In this document: piece after piece, positions 53,277 through 63,965 of the stretch
Layout: every line of letters begins with the position of its first letter
Position numbering within the stretch: position 1 is the stretch's first letter
Assembly: GCA_030765055.1 (NCBI GenBank)
Contig: CM060950.1
Span: 274,361,540-274,425,539 of the forward strand
Length of the DNA: 64,000 nt
Reading direction: 5' to 3'
From: Mantis religiosa
Lineage: Eukaryota > Arthropoda > Insecta > Mantodea > Mantidae
Translations under genes and position numbers: made by a program
Notes under the pieces: generated by a model
What the model was told of the DNA's origin: nothing
What the model saw: only the letters and a program-made list of their open reading frames with translations
The model's database searches: none

Positions 53277-54373
53277 GTGCATAGAAACTCTAGATATATT
53301 CAAAATGCAAATTCAAAAAGATATTCATATAAAAAATTAATCAAAAATTTAAATGAAAAACCGTTAGTCTACACAAAAGCAGACAAGGGTAACAAAATAG
53401 TAATATTGGACGAAGAAGACTATCGCAAAAAAATGGACAACCTTTTAAACGGAAAAGAATTTGTTAAACTAGAAAACAATCCATTAAAGAAAGCATGCAA
53501 ATCTGTGGAATTAACAATTAAAAACAGTAAAATCATGACTAAAGAGATAAATTTAACAATAAAATAGACAGTCCAAAAACACCATACATATATGGTTTAC
53601 CCAAAATACATAAACCTGAAATTACCCTCAGACCAATAATTAATAACATTGATGCACCCACTTACCAACTATCAAAATGGCTGGTTCAAATCTTCAGATC
53701 CTTCACAAAATTTGAAAATTTAAGTATCAAAAACTTGTTTGAATTGTTAAATCTCCTGAAGGACACAAAGGTCAACTCTACAGATGCTTTAGTTTCCTTT
53801 GATGTAATTTCTTTATATCCAAGTATACCTACCAATGAGCTTATTCCACTTCTCAAAAAATGGCTGGAATCAATACAAATAACATCTGAAGAAATAGAAG
53901 AACTTTTACAACTTACAGAAATTTGTATCAATCAAAATTTTTTCAGCTTTAATGGACAGCTTTAATGGCAACCCATTGTCTCCCTTCTTGGCAGATTTAT
54001 TTATGAGTGCTTTTGAAACACATATCACAAAAACTTTTCCAAATTATTTCAAAGTGTGGTATCGCTGTGTTGACGACATTTTTGCCATAGTACCTAAAAG
54101 CTCATACAAGATGGTCTTAGACTTTTGAATATACAAAATCCAGCTATAAAATTTACATTGGAAACAGAAGAGGATGATGTGCTCCCCTTTTTGGACATCA
54201 AGATCAAAAACATGAACAACAAACTCACTTTTGGTATTTACAGGAAACCGACACACACAGATAATTACATTAAGAACAACAGTTTCAACCCAAAACAACA
54301 CCAACATGCCATTTTCAACAGTTTAATCTTTCGGATGATCAACTTTCCACTAAACAGAGAAGATTATCAAGAA
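53277..54373 (+). pseudogene. PLE A right arm: N-terminus and RT core
   Basis: Mirror of the left arm with the same blocks and the same breaks: stop after NLTIK at 53567, the FSFNGQL stop at 53965 caused by the same 9-bp duplication, and the stop near 54126. Motif A and a CVDDIFAIVP catalytic motif are readable. The frame ends where the LINE was inserted. Confidence 0.9.
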
Positions 54374-54676
54374 TAATATTTCATTTCATTTCATTTCATT
54401 TCATTTTATTTCATCCATATGATCCAAATACATAGGATACGTCAACAGGTTTAACAAATACAATCTGTACATAACAATATTAAAATAATAAAATATGCAA
54501 AGGGTACCTTTACTATTTAAGCTTTATTTAACCTTTTATACTCATCTATAGAGTAGACTGGGTTTTCTACGAGGTACTTTTTAATTGCTTTAAGTTTAAA
54601 TTTTTCTTCTGTTATCTGTTTTATTTGATTCGGTAAATGATTGTACAATTCTTTAGATTTATTTTCTATATTTTTG

Positions 54677-57200
54677 TTACTTAATGTACCTCTTAATCTG
54701 TTTAAGAAATAATTTTGTTTTGTTTCTTGTGTTATGTGTATGTATGTACATGTTTTTATTTTGGTTGCTAGAATTTTTTGTTACGTATTTAATGCACTCA
54801 TATATATACAATGCTGTAAATGTTAATACATTTAATGTTTTATAGACATTTCTACGCGAATCCTTCCTTTTTAATCTACAAATTATTCTGATGGCATATT
54901 TCTGGAGTCTTAATATTCTTACCATTGCTTTTTTCTGTGCATTTCCACATAATACCACCCCATAGCATAAATATGAGTGTATGACTGCATAGTAAATTTT
55001 TATTAGAGTTTCTCTATCCATTTGTTGTGCTGCCTGTTTTAAAATATATAGTCCCATATTTATTTTCTTTACTATTTTTTCAATGTTTTGTTTCCAATTT
55101 AGTTTGTTATCTATTATTAGTCCAAGGAAGTTAGTTTTTGTTACTTCGAGTATTTTTTTATTATCTAATGCTAGTTGCATATGTGATTGTGTTTCTTTGT
55201 TTAAGGTGATTTGCATCCATTCTGTTTTGCTTGTATTTATTACCATGCCTAGTTTTCCTAACTCACTACTAATTTTTTCAAGTATAAGATTGGATTTATT
55301 TTGTACTTCACTTTCCGTTTTTCCCTTCACTATGATTGTGTCATCGGCATATACAATGGCCAATTCTCCTGCTTCTACTACTGTTTTGAATATACTGTTT
55401 ATATATATAAGGAATAAATAGGGTCCATGTTTCGAGCCTTGGGGTACACCGTAAGTTATTTTCTTAAATGAGGATCTAATTTTGTCCAATTTACCATTTG
55501 AATTATGTATAATTTCCACACACTGCTCCCTGTCCTGAAGATATAATTTCAGCCAATCTAATGGTATGCCTCTTATCCCATAATTTTCTATTTTGGTAAT
55601 TAGTTGATTTATGTTTACGCAATCAAAAGCTTTTGTCAGATCCAGAAAAATTGCCACTATATGTATGTTCTTTTCTGTTTAATGCATTTATAATGATGTC
55701 ATTTCCTTTACATATTGCCTGTACAGTTGATTTATTTTTTTGAAAACCGAATTGATAGTCTGAAATTATTTTATATTTCCTACAAAAACCTTGTAACTGA
55801 TCTAGAAATAGTCCTTCTATTATTTTTGAAAAACTTGAGCACAATGTTATAGGTCTATAATTTTCTAATGCTAGTTTTGAATATTTTTTCTTATTGTCAC
55901 CCAATTAGCGTAAGGTACGACCGGCCACAGCTGGAAGGGACCAAGGCCGCCGAGCCATGCCCCCCGCCCATTAATCTGTCACTAACTGAGGGGTGATTAG
56001 CGAAATGTCACTTGTCCCTCGACGTTTCTCTCCCCTTCTCCTGTCCTCTGGAATGTTCGGGTGATTCGCGGAAAACCAGAGACTTCTAGAATAACAGGAT
56101 ATTCCTATAAAAGGGGCTTCAATTAGGAGTCAGTCAGTTAGTCAGTGTTTGACGTGCTAGCGAAGGAGCGCCGTGTTAAGGAACGAGAAGACTGTGTACG
56201 TGCATCGGAGTATTGTCCGTAATTACTAGTGCAAGTGAAATTGTAACGGACGAACTGGTGAATCGTAATTGTGTGCATTACGTAATTCTGTGTAATTGGC
56301 AAGTGTCAAACTGTAAGTCGGTGGAAATAAAGGACATTGTTGAGTTTGTGTAATTGGACTTTTCATTTCACGAACCCACAAAGTCACATTATATATTGGT
56401 CTAACTATTACTTTTTTTAGTGCTTTAGGAAATGTTCCTGTTATAAATGATTGATTACTTATATATGTAATTATATCAGCAAGTTCGTATTTACAGTACT
56501 TTAACACTTCATTTATGAATTCATCTAATCCACACGAGCGTTTACATTTTAAGGAGTTTATCTGTTTTAAAGTTTCCTCACATGTTACTTCACGTAATAC
56601 CATTGAGTTAGAAATACTGTTCTCAAATTTTTGATCAGACTGGCACTTTATGACACCTAAGGTCTTTACTACATTGATGTAATAATCATTAAATTTCTCT
56701 GTTAAGGTTATTGGGTTCTCTATTTGTTTATTTTCAATCTCAATGCAAATATTTTCTTCCCATTTTTGTTTTGTTTCTTTGTGTAATGATTTTATAATAT
56801 TCCATGTTGCTTTGGTTTTATTTTCTGCATTTTGTATCAGTATTTTATTGTGTTGCACTTTTGCTTCGTTTATTACTTTATTAAGAGTCTCTCTGTATTT
56901 TTCGATATAATTGTATGATTTATGATCTAGTTTTGGATGTTTCAGGCTATTTAGAAACTGCATACGCCTTTTAGATATAGTTATACCTTTGGTAGCCCAG
57001 TTTTCACACTTTTTTAGCTTTCCCTTTACCCTACGTTTAGGCATTACTGTATCTAGACATTTTTCTATATCTTTAGCAAAACTTCCATATTTTTCATTAA
57101 TATTAGATTTTTCGTATATCTCAAGCCATTTTGTTTCTTTGATATAGTTTCTTAATATTTCTAGGGTGTTTTTGTTTACTTTTCTTTTAAATTCTACCAC
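54677..57200 (-). pseudogene. LINE ORF2: reverse transcriptase, split by an LTR
   Basis: The N-side (57200 to 56393) has EKFNDYYINV, CGLDEFINEVLKYC and FPKALKKVIVRPIY. The gypsy solo LTR follows. Beyond it ENYRPITLCSSFSKIIE and DYQFGFQKNKST (55894-55670), a frame change near 55650, then AIFLDLTKAFDCVN (motif A), GVPQGSKHGPYLFLIYIN (motif B), AIVYADDTIIV (YADD) and LGLIIDNKLNW down to 54677. Catalytic residues are all present. The LTR and one frame change inactivate it. Confidence 0.92.
55895..56388 (+). mobile_element. gypsy solo LTR in the LINE RT
   Basis: TGTCACCC...GTCACA, 494 bp, flanked by the duplication TTAT (55891-55894 and 56389-56392). TATAAAA lies near 56106 and AATAAA near 56325. 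Same subfamily as 7503-7995. Confidence 0.93.
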
Positions 57201-57227
57201 ACTGTTTATTTTATTTTTTATTTTACC

Positions 57228-58076
57228 TCATATTTTACTATCTACTAGTTGGCCATAGTGGTCACTTATTCCGTTTCTTATTATTCTAGTTTCATAACAT
57301 TCCTTGTTTAAATTAGATATCCTGAGGTCAACACATGTCGCAGAGCTTCTAGTTACCCTTGTTGGTTCAGTCTCTGTCAGAGTAAGATTATTTCTGTTTA
57401 GCATTTCTAACAATAACCTTTTCTTTTTATTTTCTATTAATACGTCTATATTGAAGTCACCTATTACTATGGTGTCCCTTTTTTTATTTGTGGTGCTATT
57501 TAGACATTCTTCCAATCTTTGGAGAAAGGTATCTTTTTTTGCATTTGGAGGACTGTATACCCCTATTACTAACAGATTTCTGTTTTTTAACATTATTTCT
57601 ATGGCTGCGAGTTCACTGCACATTTCGTTGCAGAAATTTTTACAGTCTATCTCTTTGTATTTAATCCCATGCTTTACATAAATTACTACCCCTCCACTTT
57701 TATGTTTTTCCCTACAGAAGCTAGACCCTACTGTATAATTTTCATAACTATTTACTTTTATTTCGTCTATTTTCAGCCCATGTTCCGTAAATATTAGTAC
57801 ATCTGGTTGCATAATTACTATATTCTGCTCTATTAAAACCCTTTTGTTTGTAATACTTTGAACATTTTGATGAAATAGGCTAAAATTATTACGTTTCTTT
57901 CCTACCATCAAAGTTTTATTTAGAATGTGTGCCTCTTGAGTAATATTATTTGTACAATCATTTACCTTATCTCTAGTTAAGTCTTTACCTGCCTTTATTG
58001 TCCCGTCAAAATTCTTTGTACCCCCTGCTTCTATTTGTTTCCCTGGGCCATAAACCAGTTTCAAGTCGCTGTACAC
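57228..58076 (-). CDS. LINE ORF2: AP-type endonuclease domain
   Basis: A 282-codon frame with FSLFHQNVQSITNK (Asn of the metal site), DVLIFTEHGL (Glu), SGGVVIYVKHGIKY, LLVIGVYSPPNA, VIGDFNIDVL (GDFN catalytic block) and NGISDHYGQL (SDH block). These are the ordered motifs of exonuclease-endonuclease-phosphatase enzymes that nick target DNA for priming. The frame ends at 57228 where RT-side sequence continues in another frame. Confidence 0.92.
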   Translation of the reverse strand: MYSDLKLVYGPGKQIEAGGTKNFDGTIKAGKDLTRDKVNDCTNNITQEAHILNKTLMVGKKRNNFSLFHQNVQSITNKRVLIEQNIVIMQPDVLIFTEHGLKIDEIKVNSYENYTVGSSFCREKHKSGGVVIYVKHGIKYKEIDCKNFCNEMCSELAAIEIMLKNRNLLVIGVYSPPNAKKDTFLQRLEECLNSTTNKKRDTIVIGDFNIDVLIENKKKRLLLEMLNRNNLTLTETEPTRVTRSSATCVDLRISNLNKECYETRIIRNGISDHYGQLVDSKI

Positions 58077-59100
58077 TTTTCAATGGAATTTTTCATGATT
58101 CTTTCTAGACTCATTGTTCCCTTTCTGCTCAGGTGTAGTCCATCCCTTCCTATACAGTCCATGTCCATTTGTTTATCTACATCCACAAAGACACACTTCA
58201 ACTTCTCGCACATCCAACGTATATTTTCATTTACACTGTTTATGAACCTAAAGTGTATGTCTCTTCTTTTCACCACACCATTTATTATCACTAATGTTTT
58301 CGGGTATATTCTTTTGATACACTGTCGCACAATATAAGTCACCCATAACCTCTTCTGGGCAGGACGCTTGCTTCATTGTATTTGTTCCCACGTGTAGGTA
58401 TATCGCCTTTGGTTGTCTTGGAATGCCAGCACACTTCTTTTCGATCAGGTTTTCCAGCTCATTTGTCCTTATGCCACTGAATACGCTTACTTTAGCCACT
58501 TTGGATAGGTTGACATGTTTTATTATGGAATCACCCAACACTATTACATCTTCTTTCTTCTCCGTTTCATCTTTTTCTTCTGTTTTAGTCTTCTCACTCT
58601 CGCTAGGTATTGTCTTCCTCACTTGTTTGTTGGTAATTGTATTTGTAGACACTCCTAGTCTGTTTTCCAGTTCGTTTTGGATTTCCAAATAGTTGAATCT
58701 GTTTTTTGTTTCCAGCACTTGCGTTTGTGTAGCTAAAACCTGTTTTGCTTTTCTTCTATGATTTACGTTTTCCCATTTGGTAGTCGCGTTTTCCTTAATT
58801 TCTCTTTCCAGTATCGCTTTTTCTTCTTTTAGCTTTTGGTTTTCTAGTCTTGTTTCTTTAAGTTCTTTAGTTAGTATTTCGATTATAAGCTGTAGCGATG
58901 ATATGCTTTCTTTGTCTTCAACTGCCGGTTCCTCGATTTCCTTGTTGTTTACTTGACCCACGTGCACTGCCGGTTTCTCGATTTCCTTGTTTACTTGCTC
59001 CACATGTTTCTCGATTTTCTCCTCTTCTGCTTGGTTTTTACTGTTGCTTTTATTTGTACTTTCGTTTCGAGGGGTTTTACTTTCCCCATTACTGCTTTCC
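58061..59100 (-). pseudogene. LINE ORF1: coiled coil and SGNH-esterase-like domain
   Basis: Open from about 59100 (no native start visible; first Met at 59003). Residues ~30-80 form a coiled coil (ELKETRLENQKLKEEKAIL). The esterase-like part opens with VIVLGDSIIKHVNLS (GDS block) and HVGTNTMKQ (GTN block). A frame change near 58340 leads to RRDIHFRFINSVNENIRWMC and GRDGLHLSRKG (the DGLH catalytic block). ORF1 esterase domains are known in CR1/L2-group LINEs, which supports the assignment. Confidence 0.82.
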
Positions 59101-59134
59101 TTTGCGTTTTTGTGCTTATTGTTATTTAATTCCT

Positions 59135-59813
59135 CACATAAAAAAAAGTAGCTATATCCAACGGTTTCAGCCCAAATTTAGTAGACTAAACAGTTAACAG
59201 ACTCAACAAAGCTAAGAAAATAAAAGAAACCACCACCCTAGAACCTACAGGAGAAAAAGAGAAAAAACTTTTTAAAAAATTCACCTTCCACCCATCAGCC
59301 TATAACAAATTCCAAAAAATCTTCTCAAAACACAACATAACTCTTGCACCTCAAAATAGGTTTAATATCAGAAATTTGTTAAAAGGCCCTCCCAGAAATT
59401 CAATCACTACCAAAGAAAAACCAGGAATCTATGAGATCAAATGTGAAACTTGCCCTAAAATTTATATAGGAAAAACAAAAAGAAATATTAACATCAGAAC
59501 TAAAGAACATCTAAGAAACATTAAAAATGGTGAAACAGAAAAATCAGCAGTGGCTTTTCATTTTTTGAATACTAGACATGACATCAACTTGGAAACATCT
59601 CTAATAAAATATGTTAATCATCCCATAGACCTTTCCGTATGGGAAAAAATCTTCATTAACAAAAATCGTCATAGAGTCATGAATTTTGAAACTCCACCAC
59701 CGGACATCTTTGACAAGTACATCACGCCATCTATTGACAATACGGAGAAAGAGGAAACCACTACAACTTACACTAATCGAGTATCGGCTGATGATAGGAG
59801 CAAGAGCCCTTGA
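59135..59813 (+). pseudogene. PLE A right arm: GIY-YIG part beyond the LINE
   Basis: Resumes with VAISNGFSPNLVD-equivalent sequence (a stop replaces a Lys codon near 59185), then RLNKAKKIKETTTLEP. The 59376-59813 frame has GIYEIKCETCPKIYIGKTKRN to SADDRSKSP. Confidence 0.9.
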
Positions 59814-59830
59814 AACATGTCCTGTGAATA
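59781..59830 (+). ncRNA. hammerhead-ribozyme-like motif, dimer right arm
   Basis: CTGATGA 59788-59794, stem II AGGAGC-AAGA-GCCCTT with one mismatch, GAAA 59812-59815, CATGTC to 59821. The core is intact. The base preceding the core is changed (CGG instead of CAG), weakening stem I. Confidence 0.78.
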
Positions 59831-59927
59831 AACAGTGTGAGTGAAGCAATGTGTCAATATCTTCTCGATTCACTTTTGTACTAATTTGTGCTTCACTGTC
59901 CCTACGCTTCTTTCAAGTTTATACTTT

Positions 59928-60730
59928 GAATAATAGTGTGTCCACTTTTGAGAACCATAACATCCACAACATAGGTAAGTCTTGCTCCTAGGTTTGTTGG
60001 CTTCTATTAAACACCGGTGTAGCTTTGGTAATGGAGGGAAATAGAAAGCTATGTAGAAATATACAAAGGGCTCAGAGCAAGAGAAAATAAAAGATAAAAG
60101 AGCAAGATATAAGGAAAAGGAGGAAGCCAAAAAGCAAAGGATTGAAGGAAAAAGAAGAAAGAAAGAAAACATCACTATTAGTTGTTACCATACACAGATC
60201 ACAGCCTTGCTTGCTTTTTCCTGGTGGTTTTGGAGATTCATTGGGATGAGATGGACAAAACGATTTAATACGCCTGACAGTGCTGACGCTTTTTCCTGTG
60301 TAAGTAGCAGCTCATTCTATTGATTTGCTGAACGGGAACATTAAGTGGTTGTGATCCTTTTCTGTATCGCAACTTTCTTCAAATTTCGCTATTATTTTGC
60401 GGCCATCAATATGCATGACTGTATGTGCATGTTTCCGAGTCGGAGTTCGTTGCTCGGAAGGTACATATGATGATGAGTTTGGTGTGCCCTCAGCCATAAT
60501 TACAAACTCGCTTTTTCCTGTGTAAGTAGCAGCTCATTCTATTGATTTGCTGAACGGGAACATTAAGTGGTTGTGATCCTTTTCTGTATCGCAACTTTCT
60601 TCAAATTTCGCTATTATTTTGCGGCCATCAATATGCATGACTGTATGTGCATGTTTCCGAGTCGGAGTTCGTTGCTCGGAAGGTACATATGATGATGAGT
60701 TTGGTGTGCCCTCAGCCATAATTACAAACT
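59928..60730 (-). pseudogene. DDE_3-type transposase, N-terminal and central part
   Basis: The first 61 codons (60719 to 60534, repeated at 60497 to 60312) start MAEGTPNSSSYVPSEQRTP. After SIE and a TGA (60309 region) come AATYTGKSVSTVRRIKSF (helix-turn-helix-like) and ESPKPPGKSK (the SPGK block). A low-complexity stretch replaces the central catalytic region (60175-60000). VVDVMVLKSGHTII follows to the PLE dimer boundary, and the frame resumes at 51086. Confidence 0.8.
60287..60730. repeat. two tandem 222-bp units
   Basis: Units 60287-60508 and 60509-60730 appear identical. Each contains the presumed 5' flank and first 61 codons of the DDE_3 transposase, so the duplication is recent relative to the decay of that gene. 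Confidence 0.93.
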
Positions 60731-61283
60731 GGTTGAGCTGTAGTAATTAATCTCAAACTTGCACAAAGCGAATGCACACAGAAAACAAAGAGCGCGCGTA
60801 AAAGCTTAGCATATTAGTCACTAGATCTCAGAGTGTACTAGTGTAGTGTACTAGTATAGCGCATTTAATGTTTCTAAGTTGTCATCTGTGTTTACGGAGT
60901 TAGCCGAAATCTACCGAGTGAGGACTTGAGAGACGAACGCTCAAGATAAATTGCGCATACCATAGCTGGCTCGTTTCATGTATCAGTGGTCTTAACTGGA
61001 GACTCACGTTAGCAAGGATAGGCTAATAAAGCCTTTAAACAACTGAACATTTAGTTTGTAGTTAATAAACTGCCATTAAACTACAATTTAAAAAAGAATC
61101 AACATTCTATCCTTATGCAGCCCCTCTGGTTAGTTTGCTCTTCTTCCAGTAGGATTAACTTTGTCTCTCAATGTGCTTCTAAAGTGAAGAGCAACAACAT
61201 TCGAGTGCAAGACACATGGGAACATGCAGTTTCTATGGTTTCAAAATGTAGTTCAGTGTATGGCATATAAAGATTAGTACCTA
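60731..61283. other. non-coding spacer
   Basis: No gene recognised. A short near-repeat GTGTACTAGTGTAGTGTACTAGTATAG lies around 60834-60860. Confidence 0.4.
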
Positions 61284-62203
61284 TGAGTCATTCCATATCA
61301 AATCGCACAAATTTCGGGGAAAATTGACCTTCATGTCTCCGATTTCATTGATATTGAGTTTATATGTTCTATGAAGGAAAAAATTATACACGTATTTTTT
61401 TGTTAGTCTCTGGTTTAATTATTTTGGCCAATAAAAAGCATTAAACATTTGGGTACTTTGCACGCATCGTTCTACATTAATGTGAATATATCTGGTTATT
61501 TTTGGCAGAAAAATATAATTTTTGGCTCATTTAGTAAAATGAAATGTATACTTCATTTACACATTAAACAAAAAATATTTCGTGTAATATTTATATTTTC
61601 ACAAAGGCATTAAGATTACAAATATCATTATCAATGCTAGCACATTGCTAAAAAAATTCCGAAAAAAATTTAAAACTAACCTCATGATGTCATATAACCT
61701 CAGGAAAATATTCAGATTGGGATTCCAAATAATAACAGAGAAATTAAGTAACTTACCAAGTCGTGCAGTGCTGCTTACAAGGTCAAGATACACACACCAT
61801 GTGGCAGCTGACAGCACATCTTGTGTGGCACTGCCATCATCACCTACAAGGTCAGTTATGATTTCTGTTTCCAGAAGCTCGGTGATGATACTATTAATAG
61901 TTCTCTTTGATCACATTCATCACATTCCATAGTTTTAAATTCCAGTCACAAATTTACACTTGCAGTCACCACACATTGATTTAAAATTAATCATAGATCG
62001 GTTAAGGAGTTTTAATATCCACCACTCTCCCTTCGCTTTGCAACAAAGTTTTTTATTACTGCCTGACATACAGATATTGGCACAAAAGAATGCAATTGTA
62101 AAGTGCCTCGCACCACTTTTGCTTGTTGGTATCTTGATTGAAATACATTATTATGCTCCTTATGTTGACTATTGGAGAAAAAGTTGAAAACTACGTTGGA
62201 AAT

Positions 62204-62400
62204 ATATCGAGATTTAACTGTATTGGAACACCACAGTGAAGCGAAAAATTATTAATTTTTAGATGAGTCGTATTTATTACACATCTGTTTCACTTTCGTT
62301 TTTTTTTTTTAATTGTTGTTAAATTTTACTATTTTTCTTACAAATTTCAGAGAAAGTGAAGCAGATGTGTGATAAATATGACTCATCTAAAAATTAATAA
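62204..62400. mobile_element. 197-bp PLE-like foldback insertion
   Basis: Flanked by TACgTTGGAAAT (62192-62203) and TACaTTGGAAAT (62401-62412). Copy 1 has the uninterrupted site near 3302. It consists of a 45-nt tail (62204-62248, with CACAGTGAAGCG), a 49-nt arm (62249-62297), a 54-nt T-rich centre and the inverted arm (62352-62400) with three mismatches. No coding capacity. Confidence 0.88.
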
Positions 62401-62424
62401 TACATTGGAAATGTTCTTCTCGGC

Positions 62425-63965
62425 CCAGGTGAACAGTTTTCTTGGACTTGTGATAGGGTCTATTCCAGGCTGAAGGCTAGCTTTCATTGCAAGTCTTTTA
62501 ACAGTACCACCGATGCCATCACAAGGTCCTTTTCCGTGGGATGTGGCGAAAAAGTGCCACTCTGCTTGACTTTGAAAGTCATTTTTGTGTAAACAGATGT
62601 TTGAAAAATTTGTTTTATTTTTATACTGAGCACTTGACCCATCTGAAAAATATATTACTTTTATGCAGTACTCTCAGTTTGTTTCAGCAACAGTAACAGT
62701 TTTCGTAATAAATACGAAATAAATGTGTAATAAATATGACTCATCTAAAAATTAATAAGTAACAGTTTTGTTTGGAAAAGGTGGACAGCTCTGGTGTCGT
62801 GTTTTAAACATTCAGAAATAGCAACAGAGTTAAAATGTTTTGTCACTATTGTCTTTATAGTAGACCACAAAAGGATGAATTGTGGCCTGACTGTTGTTCC
62901 AGTGTACCCCCTGAACAGAATCCTGAATAACAAAAGGATAATTTTCCGAGAAATCGGCTATCACTATGCATTCGCCTAGTGCCAGATTTTCTTTACACTC
63001 CCGCAAAAATAAATTCTGCTGCTGAGTTATGAATGTATGTGAAAGTAAACTGCTGAGTTTTGTTGATAATTTGCCTAGAAAATCCTCTACGGGCGATATC
63101 AAGGTTTCTAAATTTGTGCAATCCACAGTCACCCACTGTCTGTAGGTAATCTCATGAGTATCTTGTTCATCAAGCAGTTGTAAATGGTTTGTTATATTTT
63201 CAGTTCCTGGACAAGCTTTACATGTCTTTAAAAAGAAGATGATAGTGGGGGGGGGGGGGGGTTGCAGACAATGTGTGTCGAGCAGTCCTTATAATTAGTT
63301 AAAATGGGATTTGAATTTGCAGTGAGACAATACTGATACCATCAAGCATTAATTTGACATTTTCGTGATGAGCACAAACACAAACTGAACGGGTTCCACT
63401 AGTTCCAAGAAGTACACATTCCTTAGGCCTTAATTTCACAAATTTTGAAAACCCTATTCTGACATCCGGATGCATATCTTTAAAGCTTTGGTAAGTTTCC
63501 TTAAGATTGCAAAGTATCAATCTTTTCTGTTTATGGATTCTCTTACCATTTTCTTGAACAGAAATTACATTTTTTCTGCCAGGCATAACCCTACTCACAT
63601 CATCAGAATTATAAAATTCTGACACCTTTTTAAATGTAGATGGGTCAAGGCTTTTTCCTGATTTGGGTGTCTGGAGTTCCTAGAATTCCTTTTTCTTTAG
63701 CCACCTGTTTAGATATTCGTATCATGTGAGTTGACACATCAAAATGTTGTTTTATTTTCTTGTAAGACCAGCTGTCAAAAGTCATCAGTATTTGTATTTT
63801 GAGAGTTTTGTCATCGGTTTCATGGAAAAAATTTATTAGTTTCTGTATTATTTCAGAATGATGTGAATATTCATTTGAAGTGGAGTCTGTAATATGAAAT
63901 ACTTTATCCTTCATTGCCTGTGATATTTTCTGAAACTTATCCCGAGGATAGCGTTTTTGCGACAA
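62425..63965 (-). pseudogene. transposase-like gene of TIR transposon copy 2
   Basis: Frames in order: 63965-63645 (YPRDKFQKISQAMKDKVF, then WSYKKIKQHFDVSTHMIRIS, a helix-turn-helix-like stretch), 63625-63299 (FYNSDDVSRVMPGRKN, LLGTSGTRSVCVCAHHENVK), and 63132-62830 (CIVIADFSENYPFVIQDS). The SHGKG-equivalent region near 62540 is disrupted. It supplies N-terminal sequence that is less readable in copy 1. A poly-G tract recurs near 63248. Confidence 0.75.
62704..62758. mobile_element. 55-bp insertion sharing the same terminus
   Basis: Flanked by perfect GTAACAGTTTT (62693-62703 and 62759-62769). Copy 1 has a single GTAACAGTTTT there. Its last 34 nt (from GTGTAATAAATATGAC to ATTAATAA) match the end of the 197-bp insertion with one difference. 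Confidence 0.88.

Larger units (their letters stand above)
54374..59134 (-). mobile_element. CR1-like LINE with esterase ORF1
   Basis: Minus-strand non-LTR element ending in a (TGAAA)n tail (54378-54410 on the complementary strand) and interrupted by a gypsy solo LTR (55895-56388 with TTAT duplication). It holds ORF1 with an SGNH-esterase-like domain and ORF2 with AP endonuclease and RT. It lies in the right arm of the PLE dimer and replaced about a dozen target bases (GAATACCTAC region of the left arm), with no target duplication. The 5' end is truncated within ORF1's leader. Confidence 0.88.
51087..59927. mobile_element. PLE family A head-to-head dimer with nested insertions
   Basis: Flanked by the perfect 12-bp duplication GAATAATAGTGT (51075-51086 and 59928-59939). 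Left arm 51087-53102 (minus), 47-nt centre 53103-53149, right arm 53150-54373 plus 59135-59877 (plus), and a 50-nt tail 59878-59927. The arms are near-identical and share the same lesions. A LINE (54374-59134) interrupts the right arm. Rejoining the flanks restores a readable transposase frame, which confirms the boundaries. Confidence 0.93.

Noticed and set aside
60287..60730. Direct repeats considered as a CRISPR-like array
   Set aside because: Only two adjacent 222-bp units with no spacers, containing transposase coding sequence in an animal genome.
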